Source of the DNA: Actinomycetes bacterium
GTDB lineage: Bacteria > Actinomycetota > Actinomycetes > Nanopelagicales > Nanopelagicaceae
DNA length: 64,000 nucleotides
Direction of reading: 5' to 3'
Assembly (NCBI GenBank): GCA_014190155.1
Contig: BJFY01000001.1
Location: 1-64,000, forward strand
Position numbers and translations under genes: made by a program. Under the pieces are notes generated by a model. It was not told the origin of the DNA. It ran no database searches and was given only the letters and a program-made list of their open reading frames with translations. Positions within the stretch are counted from its first letter, which is position 1; each line of letters opens with the position of its first letter. Positions 1 through 8,653 of the stretch are shown here, piece by piece.

Positions 1-678
1 TGATCGAAGCACCGCTGTTACTTTGCCAAGGATTTCGGCGGCATCTCCAGGTATCGGTGAGTAGTTTTCGTTTGCTGGAAGTAACCAAACGTGGCCATCT
101 TTCTTCGAGAAAGTTTTAACAGTTGCTTCGCCATCGATCATGGCTGCAACGATCTCGCCCTTTTCGCAAGATTTTTGGGAACGAATCACAACGAAATCCC
201 CATCGCAGATCGCAAGATCAATCATTGAGTCTCCGACAACCTTCAACATAAATAGTTCGCCTTCGCCAACTAAGGAAGCTGGCAGCGGGTAAAGCTCCTC
301 AATCTCTTGCGTTGCGGTGATTGGTCCACCTGCGGCAATGCGACCTACCAGCGGCACATTGTGGGTTCGCTCGGGGGTGATTGAGTTATATGAATTTTCC
401 CCAGGAAGTAATACTTCAAGCGCTCGACCACGTGAAGGGTCGCGACGGATAAAGCCTTTCTCTTCCAAAGCTTCGAGCTGGTACTTAACGCTTGATGGGG
501 AGGCCAGGCCAGCGGCTTCACCAATTTCACGCATTGATGGCGGATATCCATTGGCTTCCATGGCGCGCTTAATCGCAAAGAGGATCTTGGCTTGGCGTGG
601 GGTTAGGCCATGCTCATCGGTAGGGCCATCTGGGAGTTCGGTTATTTTGCTTTTGCTGGGCTTGCTGATTTTGCTCAT
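1..678 (-). CDS. lexA: LexA repressor (3' end cut by window edge)
   Basis: SOS repressor that binds operators until RecA filaments trigger its self-cleavage. 226 residues are visible and only the last few are missing. A winged helix occupies about residues 20-85 ([23 protein letters not shown]). The S24 peptidase part follows: cleavage site Ala116-Gly117 in [10 protein letters not shown], nucleophile Ser151 in VVGDSM, and Lys188 in EATVKTF, so the protein should be autocleavable. The ATG at 678-676 lies 6 bases from a good -10 element, which suggests a leaderless message. An imperfect LexA box covers its -35, consistent with autoregulation. A LysM protein is divergent, as in other actinobacteria and firmicutes. 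Confidence 0.96.
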   Translation of the reverse strand, partial: MSKISKPSKSKITELPDGPTDEHGLTPRQAKILFAIKRAMEANGYPPSMREIGEAAGLASPSSVKYQLEALEEKGFIRRDPSRGRALEVLLPGENSYNSITPERTHNVPLVGRIAAGGPITATQEIEELYPLPASLVGEGELFMLKVVGDSMIDLAICDGDFVVIRSQKSCEKGEIVAAMIDGEATVKTFSKKDGHVWLLPANENYSPIPGDAAEILGKVTAVLRS

Positions 679-684
679 AGCTAT

Positions 685-713
685 AGGTTAGAACAAAATT
701 GCTAAATAATCAA
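685..713 (-). promoter_or_regulatory. lexA promoter, probably leaderless
   Basis: On the minus strand, TTGATT (713-708) and TAACCT (690-685) are separated by exactly 17 bases. The expected transcription start falls at or next to the lexA ATG (678). The -35 overlaps the imperfect LexA box at 712-723. The assignment rests on sequence only. Confidence 0.55.
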
Positions 714-723
714 ACAAATGTTC
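712..723. promoter_or_regulatory. Imperfect LexA box (lexA autoregulation)
   Basis: AAACAAATGTTC matches the actinobacterial/Bacillus-type SOS box GAAC-N4-GTTC at 7 of 8 fixed positions. It overlaps the -35 of the lexA promoter, so LexA bound here would block its own transcription. Confidence 0.6.
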
Positions 724-769
724 TAAATTAACTTGCGAGTGTCGGGGGTGAGGTGTACCTTCGCTATTA

Positions 770-781
770 GAACAGGCGTTC
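770..781. promoter_or_regulatory. Perfect LexA box upstream of the LysM gene
   Basis: GAACAGGCGTTC is a perfect GAAC-N4-GTTC palindrome, 55 bases before the LysM gene start, in the lexA/LysM divergent region. It predicts SOS induction of the LysM protein. Confidence 0.8.
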
Positions 782-836
782 GAACACTATCCCCAGTGAT
801 CGACCAAGGCCGGTTAGATATAAAGCAGGAGAGAAA

Positions 837-1175
837 ATGTCCACAATAGCTTTCGACAACTCGCTAAAAAACCCTTATAAATCAAGCGTTTTGTTAACTT
901 CTAGAGGCCGCTTCGTTGCAAGGCTGGCAGTTATTTCTTCGAGTTTAGTTTTAATTGTGGCTGGATATTCGGCGTTTGCCCAATCAGATTTAACCAGCTC
1001 AACTAAAACTACCTATCAAGAGATTCTGGTTGCGCCAGGAGAAACGCTCTGGTCTATCGCTGGCAGCATCAGCGATGGTGACCTACTTGCGGCTGTCGAT
1101 GAAATTACCGAGCTCAATAGCCTCAAATCTCCGGAGTTGAAGGCAGGGCAGCGGATCTACATCCCGATTAAGTAG
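837..1175 (+). CDS. LysM membrane protein, YneA/DivS-like SOS division inhibitor candidate
   Basis: A 112-residue protein with a basic N-terminus, one membrane segment at about residues 27-48 (FVARLAVISSSLVLIVAGYS) and a C-terminal LysM peptidoglycan-binding domain (about 61-111, containing APGETLWSIA and LKAGQRIYIP). Bacillus YneA has this architecture and is divergent from lexA; Corynebacterium DivS is also next to lexA. Both halt division during SOS. The perfect LexA box upstream supports the same role here. The function is inferred from architecture and position, not from clear sequence identity. The shine-dalgarno AGGAG lies just before the ATG. The alternative is a generic LysM cell-wall protein. 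Confidence 0.8.
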   Translation: MSTIAFDNSLKNPYKSSVLLTSRGRFVARLAVISSSLVLIVAGYSAFAQSDLTSSTKTTYQEILVAPGETLWSIAGSISDGDLLAAVDEITELNSLKSPELKAGQRIYIPIK

Positions 1176-1369
1176 CGCTCGCTACAATTTCGACACGCCA
1201 GAAAAGTTCTAGCTGCTAGATGCGCAGGAACTCTCAACTATCCCTTTATTGTTACTACTAGATGTTGGGGTAAAGATGCGATAGACTTCCATTAGTGGGG
1301 GTTTTGAAGGATAGCACCAATACACCCAAGATCGCTAAATAATCAGGATTGAAAGGATGACACGCCGAA

Positions 1370-1855
1370 ATGAATTGCCCGTTCTGCCGACATGATGATT
1401 CTCGAGTAGTTGACTCGCGTCCGGCCGAAGAAGGCACTGCAATTCGTCGTCGTCGGGAGTGCACACAATGTGGCTCTCGCTTTTCAACTCAAGAGACTTC
1501 GGTACTAGCCATTATTAAACGTAGCGGCGCTACCGAACCATTTAGTCGGGAAAAGGTGATCGCTGGCGTTCGAAAGGCCTGCCAGGGACGTCCAGTTAAC
1601 GATGATGATTTAGCTCTGCTGGCGCAACGAGTTGAAGAGACTCTCCGCGCTACCGGACAGGCCGAAATTGAAGCTCAAGAAGTGGGTATGGCTATTCTTG
1701 CGCCACTCCGAGAACTCGACGAGGTTGCTTACTTACGTTACGCCTCGGTGTACCGTAACTTCTCCTCTCTTGATGATTTCGAAGGTGAGATCGCACTTCT
1801 CCGCGCCATGCCTTCCCAACTTTCAGAAAAGATTTCCTTCCCGCAACTTAAGTGA
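1370..1855 (+). CDS. nrdR: Transcriptional repressor NrdR
   Basis: Repressor of ribonucleotide reductase genes that senses ATP/dATP. The N-terminal zinc ribbon has CPFC near the start and CTQCGSRF at about residue 32, and an ATP-cone domain fills about residues 49-139. The 161-residue length is typical. It lies 97 bases upstream of nrdJ, the usual actinobacterial pairing, and probably regulates that gene. I found no convincing NrdR box in the 194-base region upstream. Confidence 0.95.
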   Translation: MNCPFCRHDDSRVVDSRPAEEGTAIRRRRECTQCGSRFSTQETSVLAIIKRSGATEPFSREKVIAGVRKACQGRPVNDDDLALLAQRVEETLRATGQAEIEAQEVGMAILAPLRELDEVAYLRYASVYRNFSSLDDFEGEIALLRAMPSQLSEKISFPQLK

Positions 1856-1952
1856 AGTATTCACGCATCGAAAAGTAGTCAAAAAGACGTTTTAAAAGAA
1901 GAAGATAAAAATCAAATTAGATTTATCAAGAAGAGAAACTGGAGAAATGAAA

Positions 1953-4733
1953 ATGTCGGATACGGTCGTAAACCGCGTAGGCTCAAAAGCAAAAGCAGGT
2001 AAAGGTTTAACAATTGAGCGGGTTTACACCACTCCTGGCGTTCATCCATATGACACGGTCACATGGGAACGTCGCGATGTGGTTCAAACAAATTGGAAGA
2101 CCGGGGAAGTTGTTTTCGAACAACGCGGCGTTGAGTTTCCAGATTTATGGTCAGTAAATGCGTCGACCATTGTTACAACAAAATATTTCCGTGGCGCTGT
2201 CGGTTATGAAAATCGCGAATGGTCACTAAAGCAAGTGATCGACCGCGTAGTACTTTCATATGCAAAGTCCGGTAAAGAAAATGGTTATTTCGCAACTGAT
2301 GTGGATGCCGAAATATTTGAACACGAATTAACTCATATGTTAATGAATCAAATTTTCTCTTTTAACTCACCAGTCTGGTTTAACGTTGGAACCAACGCGC
2401 CACAGCAAGTTTCTGCTTGCTTCATCCTCTCGGTCGAAGACACCATGGAATCAATTCTCAATTGGTACCGTGAAGAAGGCATGATTTTCAAAGGTGGTTC
2501 TGGCGCTGGTCTTAACCTCTCCCGAATTCGCTCATCAAAAGAACTTCTAAAATCAGGCGGAACTGCATCTGGGCCAGTCTCTTTCATGCGTGGCGCTGAT
2601 GCTTCTGCTGGAACTATCAAGAGCGGTGGCGCAACCCGTCGCGCTGCGAAGATGGTTGTTCTAGATGTAGATCATCCAGATATCGAAGAATTTATTGAAA
2701 CCAAAGTTAATGAAGAAGATAAAATTCGCGCACTTCGTGATGCTGGATTTGATATGGACCTTGGTGGCAAAGACATCATCTCGGTGCAATACCAAAATGC
2801 AAATAACTCAGTTCGAGTATCAGATTCATTCATGCGTTCTTACGAGAGCGGTGACCAATTTGGTTTAGTTGCCCGTGCCTCTGGCGAAGTTATTGAAAAA
2901 GTAGACTCGAAAGATTTATTCCGTAAAATGGCTGAAGCAGCTTGGGCTTGCGCAGATCCAGGAATCCAATATGACGACACCATCAACGATTGGCACACCA
3001 ATCCTGAAACCGGTCGAATCAACGCATCAAACCCATGTTCGGAATACATGTCACTTGATAATTCTTCTTGCAACCTAGCATCGCTAAACTTAATGAAGTT
3101 CCTAAAAGCAGATGGTTCATTCGATGCTAAAACCTTTGTTAAAGCAACTGAAATGATTATCACCGCTATGGATATCTCAATCTGTTTCGCAGATTTCCCA
3201 ACCGAGGCAATTGGCTTAACAACTCGCGCTTACCGTCAACTTGGAATTGGCTTCGCAAATATCGGAGCGCTACTTATGGCTTCTGGCCTTGCATACGATT
3301 CTGAAGGAGGACGTGCACTTGCCGGTGCGATTACCTCACTTATGACCGGTACTTCATACCGACGTTCTGCAGAACTTGCCGGAATCGTTGGACCTTATGA
3401 AGGTTATGCTCGAAATGCAGCGCCACACACCCGGGTTATGCGAAAGCACCAAGCAGCTTCTACCGCAGCTAAACCTGTAACGACTCTAGATCGCGATGTT
3501 TGGATAGAAGCCAATAAAGAGTGGGAAAAGGGCGTAGCTATTGGTGAAAAGAACGGCTGGCGAAATGCGCAAGCCTCAGTTCTTGCGCCAACCGGAACTA
3601 TCGGCCTAATGATGGATTGCGATACCACTGGTATCGAACCTGATTTCTCACTAGTTAAATTTAAGAAGTTAGTTGGCGGCGGCTCGATGCAGATCGTGAA
3701 CCAAACTGTGCCAGCTGCGCTTCGCAAACTTGGTTACACCGAAGAAACGGTTGAAGCCATAGTTGAATACATCGCTGCAAACGGCCATGTGATCGATGCC
3801 CCCGCACTTAAGACCGAACACTATGACGTCTTTGATTGCGCCTTAGGTGCCCGTTCTATCGCCCCTATGGGCCACGTAAGAATGATGGCTGCTTGCCAAC
3901 CATTCCTATCTGGTGCGATTTCAAAAACCGTTAACCTCCCAGCAGATGCAACTGTTGCCGATGTAGAAGAGGTTTATTACGAAGGTTGGAAACTCGGGCT
4001 TAAAGCGCTCGCGGTATATCGCGATAATTGCAAAGTTGGACAACCACTTTCAGATGGTAAAGCGGCAAAGAGAGATGAAACTGTTAACGCAGCCCCAGCT
4101 CCAGCAACTCGTAAGCGTTTACCTAAGTCACGACCATCACGCACTACTTCATTCTCAGTAGCTGGCGCAGAGGGTTACATGACCGCTGGTACTTACGACG
4201 ATGGAAAACTCGGCGAAGTATTCCTAAAACTTGGCAAGCAAGGTTCAACTCTTGCTGGCGTCATGGATGCATTCTCGATTGCAGTATCGATCGGTCTCCA
4301 ATATGGCGTACCGCTAGATACTTACGTACAGAAGTTCACCAATTTACGTTTCGAACCTGCCGGAATGACTGATGATCCAGATATCCGTATTGCGCAATCC
4401 ATGATGGATTACATCTTCCGTCGGCTGGCTTTGGATTACTTACCATTTGATGATCGCTCATCACTGGGCCTTTACACCGCAGCAGAGCGTGCAAAAGCTT
4501 TAGATACCGGCGATTACACCGCAATTGAAGTTGCACCAAAAGCTGCAGTTGTAAAAACTGAGGTAAAGATTGAGGCTGCGCCATCACATATCGGTTCTTC
4601 AACTGAATTGATGGAACAACTATCTGGAGTTAAGACAGATGCCCCACTATGTATGACGTGTGGCGTAAAAATGCGGATGTCCGGCGCCTGCTATGTCTGT
4701 GAAGGTTGCGGCTCTACATCTGGTTGCAGCTAA
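1953..4733 (+). CDS. nrdJ: Class II (B12-dependent) ribonucleotide reductase
   Basis: Adenosylcobalamin-dependent reductase that makes deoxyribonucleotides from ribonucleoside diphosphates. About 926 residues, with the class II sequence FNSPVWFNVG, the glycine-rich FKGGSGAGLNLS, the active-site region NPCSEYMSLDNSSCNLASLNL, and APTGTIGLMMDCDTTG. The C-terminal tail carries paired cysteines (CMTCGVKMRMSGACYVCEGC) that probably relay electrons from thioredoxin. GGAG at 1941-1944 is 8 bases from the ATG at 1953 but only 2 from the ATG at 1947, so 1953 is preferred. I see no cobalamin riboswitch upstream, which suggests NrdR control. Confidence 0.97.
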   Translation: MSDTVVNRVGSKAKAGKGLTIERVYTTPGVHPYDTVTWERRDVVQTNWKTGEVVFEQRGVEFPDLWSVNASTIVTTKYFRGAVGYENREWSLKQVIDRVVLSYAKSGKENGYFATDVDAEIFEHELTHMLMNQIFSFNSPVWFNVGTNAPQQVSACFILSVEDTMESILNWYREEGMIFKGGSGAGLNLSRIRSSKELLKSGGTASGPVSFMRGADASAGTIKSGGATRRAAKMVVLDVDHPDIEEFIETKVNEEDKIRALRDAGFDMDLGGKDIISVQYQNANNSVRVSDSFMRSYESGDQFGLVARASGEVIEKVDSKDLFRKMAEAAWACADPGIQYDDTINDWHTNPETGRINASNPCSEYMSLDNSSCNLASLNLMKFLKADGSFDAKTFVKATEMIITAMDISICFADFPTEAIGLTTRAYRQLGIGFANIGALLMASGLAYDSEGGRALAGAITSLMTGTSYRRSAELAGIVGPYEGYARNAAPHTRVMRKHQAASTAAKPVTTLDRDVWIEANKEWEKGVAIGEKNGWRNAQASVLAPTGTIGLMMDCDTTGIEPDFSLVKFKKLVGGGSMQIVNQTVPAALRKLGYTEETVEAIVEYIAANGHVIDAPALKTEHYDVFDCALGARSIAPMGHVRMMAACQPFLSGAISKTVNLPADATVADVEEVYYEGWKLGLKALAVYRDNCKVGQPLSDGKAAKRDETVNAAPAPATRKRLPKSRPSRTTSFSVAGAEGYMTAGTYDDGKLGEVFLKLGKQGSTLAGVMDAFSIAVSIGLQYGVPLDTYVQKFTNLRFEPAGMTDDPDIRIAQSMMDYIFRRLALDYLPFDDRSSLGLYTAAERAKALDTGDYTAIEVAPKAAVVKTEVKIEAAPSHIGSSTELMEQLSGVKTDAPLCMTCGVKMRMSGACYVCEGCGSTSGCS

Positions 4734-4750
4734 TCCACAAGTAATTAAGA

Positions 4751-4783
4751 AACGAGCCTCAGTTATTGGGGCTCGTTTTTTTA
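4751..4783 (+). terminator. Intrinsic terminator after nrdJ
   Basis: Stem AACGAGCC (4751-4758) pairs with GGCTCGTT (4770-4777), followed by a run of T. It ends the nrdR-nrdJ unit 18 bases after the nrdJ stop. Confidence 0.9.
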
Positions 4784-4809
4784 TTTAATTTCAACAGTAA
4801 GGTTTCCAC

Positions 4810-6807
4810 ATGGCCTCTTCACAACTCGGTGCAAAAGTTAGAAGCGCGCTCGAAGTTGCAGTCGAAGCAATTGGGGGATCACCTCGCTCTGGCCAAATCG
4901 AGATGGCAGAAGCGGTCGCAAATGCACTAAACGACCGACATCATCTTTTAGTCCAAGCTGGCACCGGTACTGGTAAATCTCTGGCGTATTTAATTCCAGC
5001 GCTAGTTCATGGCAAGAAAGTTTTAGTTGCAACCGCAACCCTTGCGCTGCAGCGCCAATTAATTGAACGAGATCTACCAAAAATCAAAGAAGCGCTAGAG
5101 AAAGAGCTAGATCGAGATTTATCGTTCGCAATCTATAAAGGTGTTGGAAACTATCTCTGCTTGCAGAAAATGAATAGTGAACTCCCAGATCCTGATGGTG
5201 AAGTACTTTTGGAAATAGGTGTGCTCGGTCAAGATGCAAAACGCCTTCGTGCTTGGGCCGAATCTCCAGGCGCATCTGGTGATCGCGACGATGCCCCAGA
5301 TGTAGATCGCCGAGTTTGGTTAGCCAATTCGGTATCAGGTCGTGAATGCGTCGGTGCAGATGATTGCCAATTTGGTACTAAATGTTTTGCAGTAAACGCA
5401 AAAGCGAAAGCCCAGACCGCCGATATTGTCGTCACAAATCACACTCTGCTCGCAATTGAAATCGTGGATTCGCATCCGATTTTGCCGGACCGCGATGCGA
5501 TTGTGCTCGATGAAGCACATGAATTCATGGATCGCACGACTCAAGCCGTTACGGAAGAACTCACCTCTGGCAGGGTAATTCGCGCTGCCCAGATGGCAAA
5601 ACGACATATGCCCGGCAAGACATCCGATGCATTCTCAAAAGCTGCGGATGGCTTCGCAGCAGCTATTGCAGATTACGCCGATGATTATCGGAGTAACCGC
5701 GATGAACAACGCCGCCTTGATGAATTGCCATCTCAACTAGAAGCGCCAGTAAGAAAAATAAAGGAGGCGGCCGAAGCTCTTGGTGCGGCGATAAATGCAG
5801 ATGCGGAAATTATCGACCCTGACTCAATTGCTGAAAGAGCTCGGGTAAAAGGCGCAGTTAATGAATTAAAACAAACAGCGACCAAAATGTTAAAAATTGG
5901 CCATGGATATGTAATGTGGTTTGAACCGAATTTCTCCACTCTCTATTTAGCTCCACTTGATGTTTCAGCAGAACTTCGGAAAAACCTCTTTTCGAAAACT
6001 CCAGTTATTGCAACAAGTGCAACGCTAACTGTAGGAAAAGGATTTGATGCGATTGCCCGAAATCTTGGAATCCAAGCAGGAGATAACGAAGATTCCGATA
6101 GCAATTGGGATATCGATCCATCAAATGTCACGATGTTAGATGTTGGATCACCATTTGATTTTGCCAATCAAGGAATGCTTTATTTACCAAAACATTTGCC
6201 AGAACCAGGTCGCGATGGTCCAAGTAAAGAAGCGCTGACCGAACTTGGTGAATTAATAGATGCTGCTGGTGGCCGAACGCTCGCGCTTTTTTCATCTTGG
6301 CGCGGTGTTGAAGCTGCCGATGAACACCTGCGAAAAGTGTTGGCAGAGTTGCCGATTTCGATAATTACCCAGCGCCGCGGCGATAGCGTCGGATCCCTAG
6401 TTGAGAGATTCGAAAAAGATTCCACATCGATTTTGCTTGGCACGATGAGTCTCTGGCAGGGCGTAGATGTGCCTGGCCCATCTTGCACTCTGGTTGCGAT
6501 TGATCGAATTCCATTTCCACGACCCGATGATCCAGTTATGTCAGCGCGAGCAGCGGAAATTGATGCGGCCGGCGGTTCTGGTTTTATGCAGGTTTCACTA
6601 CCTCGGGCAGCGCTCTTATTAGCGCAAGGAACTGGGCGATTAATTCGCTCACTCGATGATCGTGGCGTTGTTGCAATATTAGATTCAAGAATAGTCACTA
6701 AACGTTACGGGTCCATACTTTTGAACTCAATGCCGCCGTTATGGCGTACGGGGGATGGCGCAATAGTAAGAGACTCACTTTCTAGGTTGCACCAGCAATA
6801 CAGCTAA
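4810..6807 (+). CDS. dinG: ATP-dependent DNA helicase DinG (XPD-like, Fe-S)
   Basis: 5'-3' helicase that resolves R-loops and other structures. 665 residues. Walker A is GTGTGKS at about 51-57, and the DEAH box (VLDEAHEF) is at about 234. The four cysteines expected to hold the 4Fe-4S cluster lie between them: one in NYLCLQKMN and three in ECVGADDCQFGTKC. The C-terminal helicase motifs include LGTMSLWQGVDVPG and LPRAALLLAQGTGRLIR. There is no LexA box in the short upstream gap, so SOS control is not evident despite the name. It ends 4 bases into the convergent Nudix gene. Confidence 0.93.
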   Translation: MASSQLGAKVRSALEVAVEAIGGSPRSGQIEMAEAVANALNDRHHLLVQAGTGTGKSLAYLIPALVHGKKVLVATATLALQRQLIERDLPKIKEALEKELDRDLSFAIYKGVGNYLCLQKMNSELPDPDGEVLLEIGVLGQDAKRLRAWAESPGASGDRDDAPDVDRRVWLANSVSGRECVGADDCQFGTKCFAVNAKAKAQTADIVVTNHTLLAIEIVDSHPILPDRDAIVLDEAHEFMDRTTQAVTEELTSGRVIRAAQMAKRHMPGKTSDAFSKAADGFAAAIADYADDYRSNRDEQRRLDELPSQLEAPVRKIKEAAEALGAAINADAEIIDPDSIAERARVKGAVNELKQTATKMLKIGHGYVMWFEPNFSTLYLAPLDVSAELRKNLFSKTPVIATSATLTVGKGFDAIARNLGIQAGDNEDSDSNWDIDPSNVTMLDVGSPFDFANQGMLYLPKHLPEPGRDGPSKEALTELGELIDAAGGRTLALFSSWRGVEAADEHLRKVLAELPISIITQRRGDSVGSLVERFEKDSTSILLGTMSLWQGVDVPGPSCTLVAIDRIPFPRPDDPVMSARAAEIDAAGGSGFMQVSLPRAALLLAQGTGRLIRSLDDRGVVAILDSRIVTKRYGSILLNSMPPLWRTGDGAIVRDSLSRLHQQYS

Positions 6808-7268
6808 TCTAAATTAAAAGAACCAATTAATTTAGAAATTTCGGGCCAAGATTTGGCAAAGCTTGGATGCAAATTGTGAGCTCTGACTTCATTGTAAAAA
6901 ATCCAACGCACTTCCATAGATTCATCGTTCATTTCATAAGCTTGTAATTCAATATCGGCAGTTGCGATCACAGTGTGATAACTCCAATCACCGTGGTCAT
7001 CGAGATAAGTTTTTACGGGAGTTACTAAGTGAGCAGCTACGCCAATTTCTTCATTTGCTTCGCGTAGCGCAGCTTCCAAGATGGTTTCATGGGAATCTCG
7101 AGCGCCGCCTGGAATTCCCCAGGTGTCACCGTTATGTACCCACGGTGCTCGATGTTGCAACAAAATTCGACCATTTCTTACCAGCAATAAGCCGGCAGCC
7201 CCATGTATGCCCCAGTGTTTTGAGCCGCATTTACATTGGACCCAACCATCGCCATCATGCACGCTCAT
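6804..7268 (-). CDS. Nudix hydrolase
   Basis: Pyrophosphohydrolase of unknown substrate, 154 residues. The Nudix box is complete: G-x5-E-x7-REANEEIGV, starting in GIPGGARDSHE at about residue 55. The N-terminal CKCGSKHWG resembles a short metal-binding strand seen in some actinobacterial Nudix proteins. The start is taken at ATG 7268. An upstream in-frame extension to 7322 is possible but adds a non-conserved stretch. The convergent overlap with dinG is 4 bases. Confidence 0.88.
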   Translation of the reverse strand: MSVHDGDGWVQCKCGSKHWGIHGAAGLLLVRNGRILLQHRAPWVHNGDTWGIPGGARDSHETILEAALREANEEIGVAAHLVTPVKTYLDDHGDWSYHTVIATADIELQAYEMNDESMEVRWIFYNEVRAHNLHPSFAKSWPEISKLIGSFNLD

Positions 7269-7341
7269 AGCCCTTAGTTTTACACAGATTAGAAAAGTTG
7301 GCCGAAAGCGAAACAGAGCCAAGTCTTATCATCACGAAACT

Positions 7342-7854
7342 ATGCTCCAATTGAGATTACAGTCACTAATACTTATCGCCACCACAATAATTCCCTTAAC
7401 CGCCTGTGAGCGGAGCGAAGGCTCATCCTTAGTCAATGAAATTTCTAAACCTATTGCAAATAGCGGTATTCCTACTCAAATACCAACCGCTGCGTTGGAT
7501 GAAGTACTTGGATATTTTCAGGCGCTAAATAGCGCGCTGGACACTGGTGATATTTCTGAACTTATTAGCGGCAAATTTGATCGTTGTGGTTGTTTAGTAA
7601 TTAGTAAAAATATCGCTGAGATTTATAAAACCTCAAATTTGCTAGGTGGGGATTACTTGTTGAGAGCTATTGCACCGCTTCGAATTGGAGCTGACGCAAT
7701 TGCGATGAAAGTACTTGTTACTCGGACCAAAGTATTGAAAGTCAATCGAGAAAGTGGATCAGTAGAAAGTTGGCCCGTTAAAGAGATAGCAACCAACTTC
7801 GCTTTAACAAAAACGGATGGCAACTGGTTAATCACAGGAAGTAGCGTTGGATGA
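7342..7854 (+). CDS. Putative lipoprotein, DUF6318-like
   Basis: A 170-residue exported protein. The signal sequence ends in a lipobox (IPLTAC, Cys at about residue 22), so it should be lipid-anchored on the outer face of the membrane. The body resembles the actinobacterial DUF6318 lipoproteins: a helix (ALDEVLGYFQALNSALDTGD) followed by paired cysteines in FDRCGCLV. Its function is unknown. The start is placed at ATG 7342 because the signal peptide begins there, although the frame stays open upstream. The gene overlaps the next secreted-protein gene by 4 bases (ATGA), so the two are probably translated together. Confidence 0.75.
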   Translation: MLQLRLQSLILIATTIIPLTACERSEGSSLVNEISKPIANSGIPTQIPTAALDEVLGYFQALNSALDTGDISELISGKFDRCGCLVISKNIAEIYKTSNLLGGDYLLRAIAPLRIGADAIAMKVLVTRTKVLKVNRESGSVESWPVKEIATNFALTKTDGNWLITGSSVG

Positions 7855-8573
7855 AACGACTACTTGCAATAATTTTAATCACAAACTTATTTGCAACTAC
7901 GGCTTACGCAACCTGTACCGCAGAGATTTGTATTGATGTAGTAGCGGATCCAACTTCTAATCAAATAGTAATTACAGCATCAAAAAAGGGGAGTACTGGT
8001 GGTAGTTCCGCCGGAACGAACGCTTCTCCTCGACCAAAACGTACTACCGTAAAGAAAGTTTGGATTCCGTGGTTACCAAAACCGATGGTGGCGAAGAAAA
8101 GCCCAGCACCCAAGCGCACTTATGCGAGAAAGCCAAAAACTAAAACTGTGAACAGCGCTGATTTAAGCGATCGCATCACAAAACTTTTACCAACAGGGTC
8201 CATCTACCGCCAACCTTTTGGCCCAGTCTTATTGCAAGTACCAGTAAATTTTTGGACTAATACGCCAACATCTTTTAGAACGATCGTGATGGTTTTAGAT
8301 GTTCCAGTAACAGTTGAGTTACATCCGCTATTTACCTGGAGTTACGGGGATGGTGATCTATTTATTACACCGCTCACCGGTGCCCCATATCCTTTGACGT
8401 TAATTACTCATACTTATCATCGCGCCAACAACTACCAAGTTAGATTGTTGATTTCCTGGTCTGGTACTTGGACGGTGGGTGGCGTGATTGCACCTATCTC
8501 AGGCGGCTTAATCAAGCAGAGCGTTACTGCAGAAATCGAAGTGATTCCCGCTCCAACCAGATTCACTGATTAG
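7851..8573 (+). CDS. Secreted protein with PKD-like C-terminal region, function unknown
   Basis: 240 residues with a cleavable signal peptide (cleavage likely after LFATTAYA, about residue 20). A basic Pro/Lys-rich linker covers about residues 45-100. The C-terminal beta-rich part contains FTWSYGDG, reminiscent of the PKD WxFGDG signature, and ends in alternating strands. It overlaps the DUF6318-like lipoprotein gene by 4 bases. I do not recognise a specific family. A role at the cell surface, perhaps with the lipoprotein, is the most that can be inferred. Confidence 0.65.
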   Translation: MKRLLAIILITNLFATTAYATCTAEICIDVVADPTSNQIVITASKKGSTGGSSAGTNASPRPKRTTVKKVWIPWLPKPMVAKKSPAPKRTYARKPKTKTVNSADLSDRITKLLPTGSIYRQPFGPVLLQVPVNFWTNTPTSFRTIVMVLDVPVTVELHPLFTWSYGDGDLFITPLTGAPYPLTLITHTYHRANNYQVRLLISWSGTWTVGGVIAPISGGLIKQSVTAEIEVIPAPTRFTD

Positions 8574-8653
8574 CAGTTATGAACCACCATTAGTTTTACA
8601 CATTTTTAAGCTTGGAAAATCTATTAAGGTAGTGAAAAAGTCATTATTTGCCA

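Noticed and set aside
317-691. Plus-strand open frame of 124 codons
   Set aside because: It is antisense to lexA, whose minus-strand frame has all LexA domains and catalytic residues and is open to the window edge.
1176-1369. Possible cobalamin riboswitch or NrdR box before nrdR-nrdJ
   Set aside because: No B12-box-like core and no convincing pair of NrdR dyads. The palindrome CTAGCTGCTAG at 1209-1219 is too short to assign.
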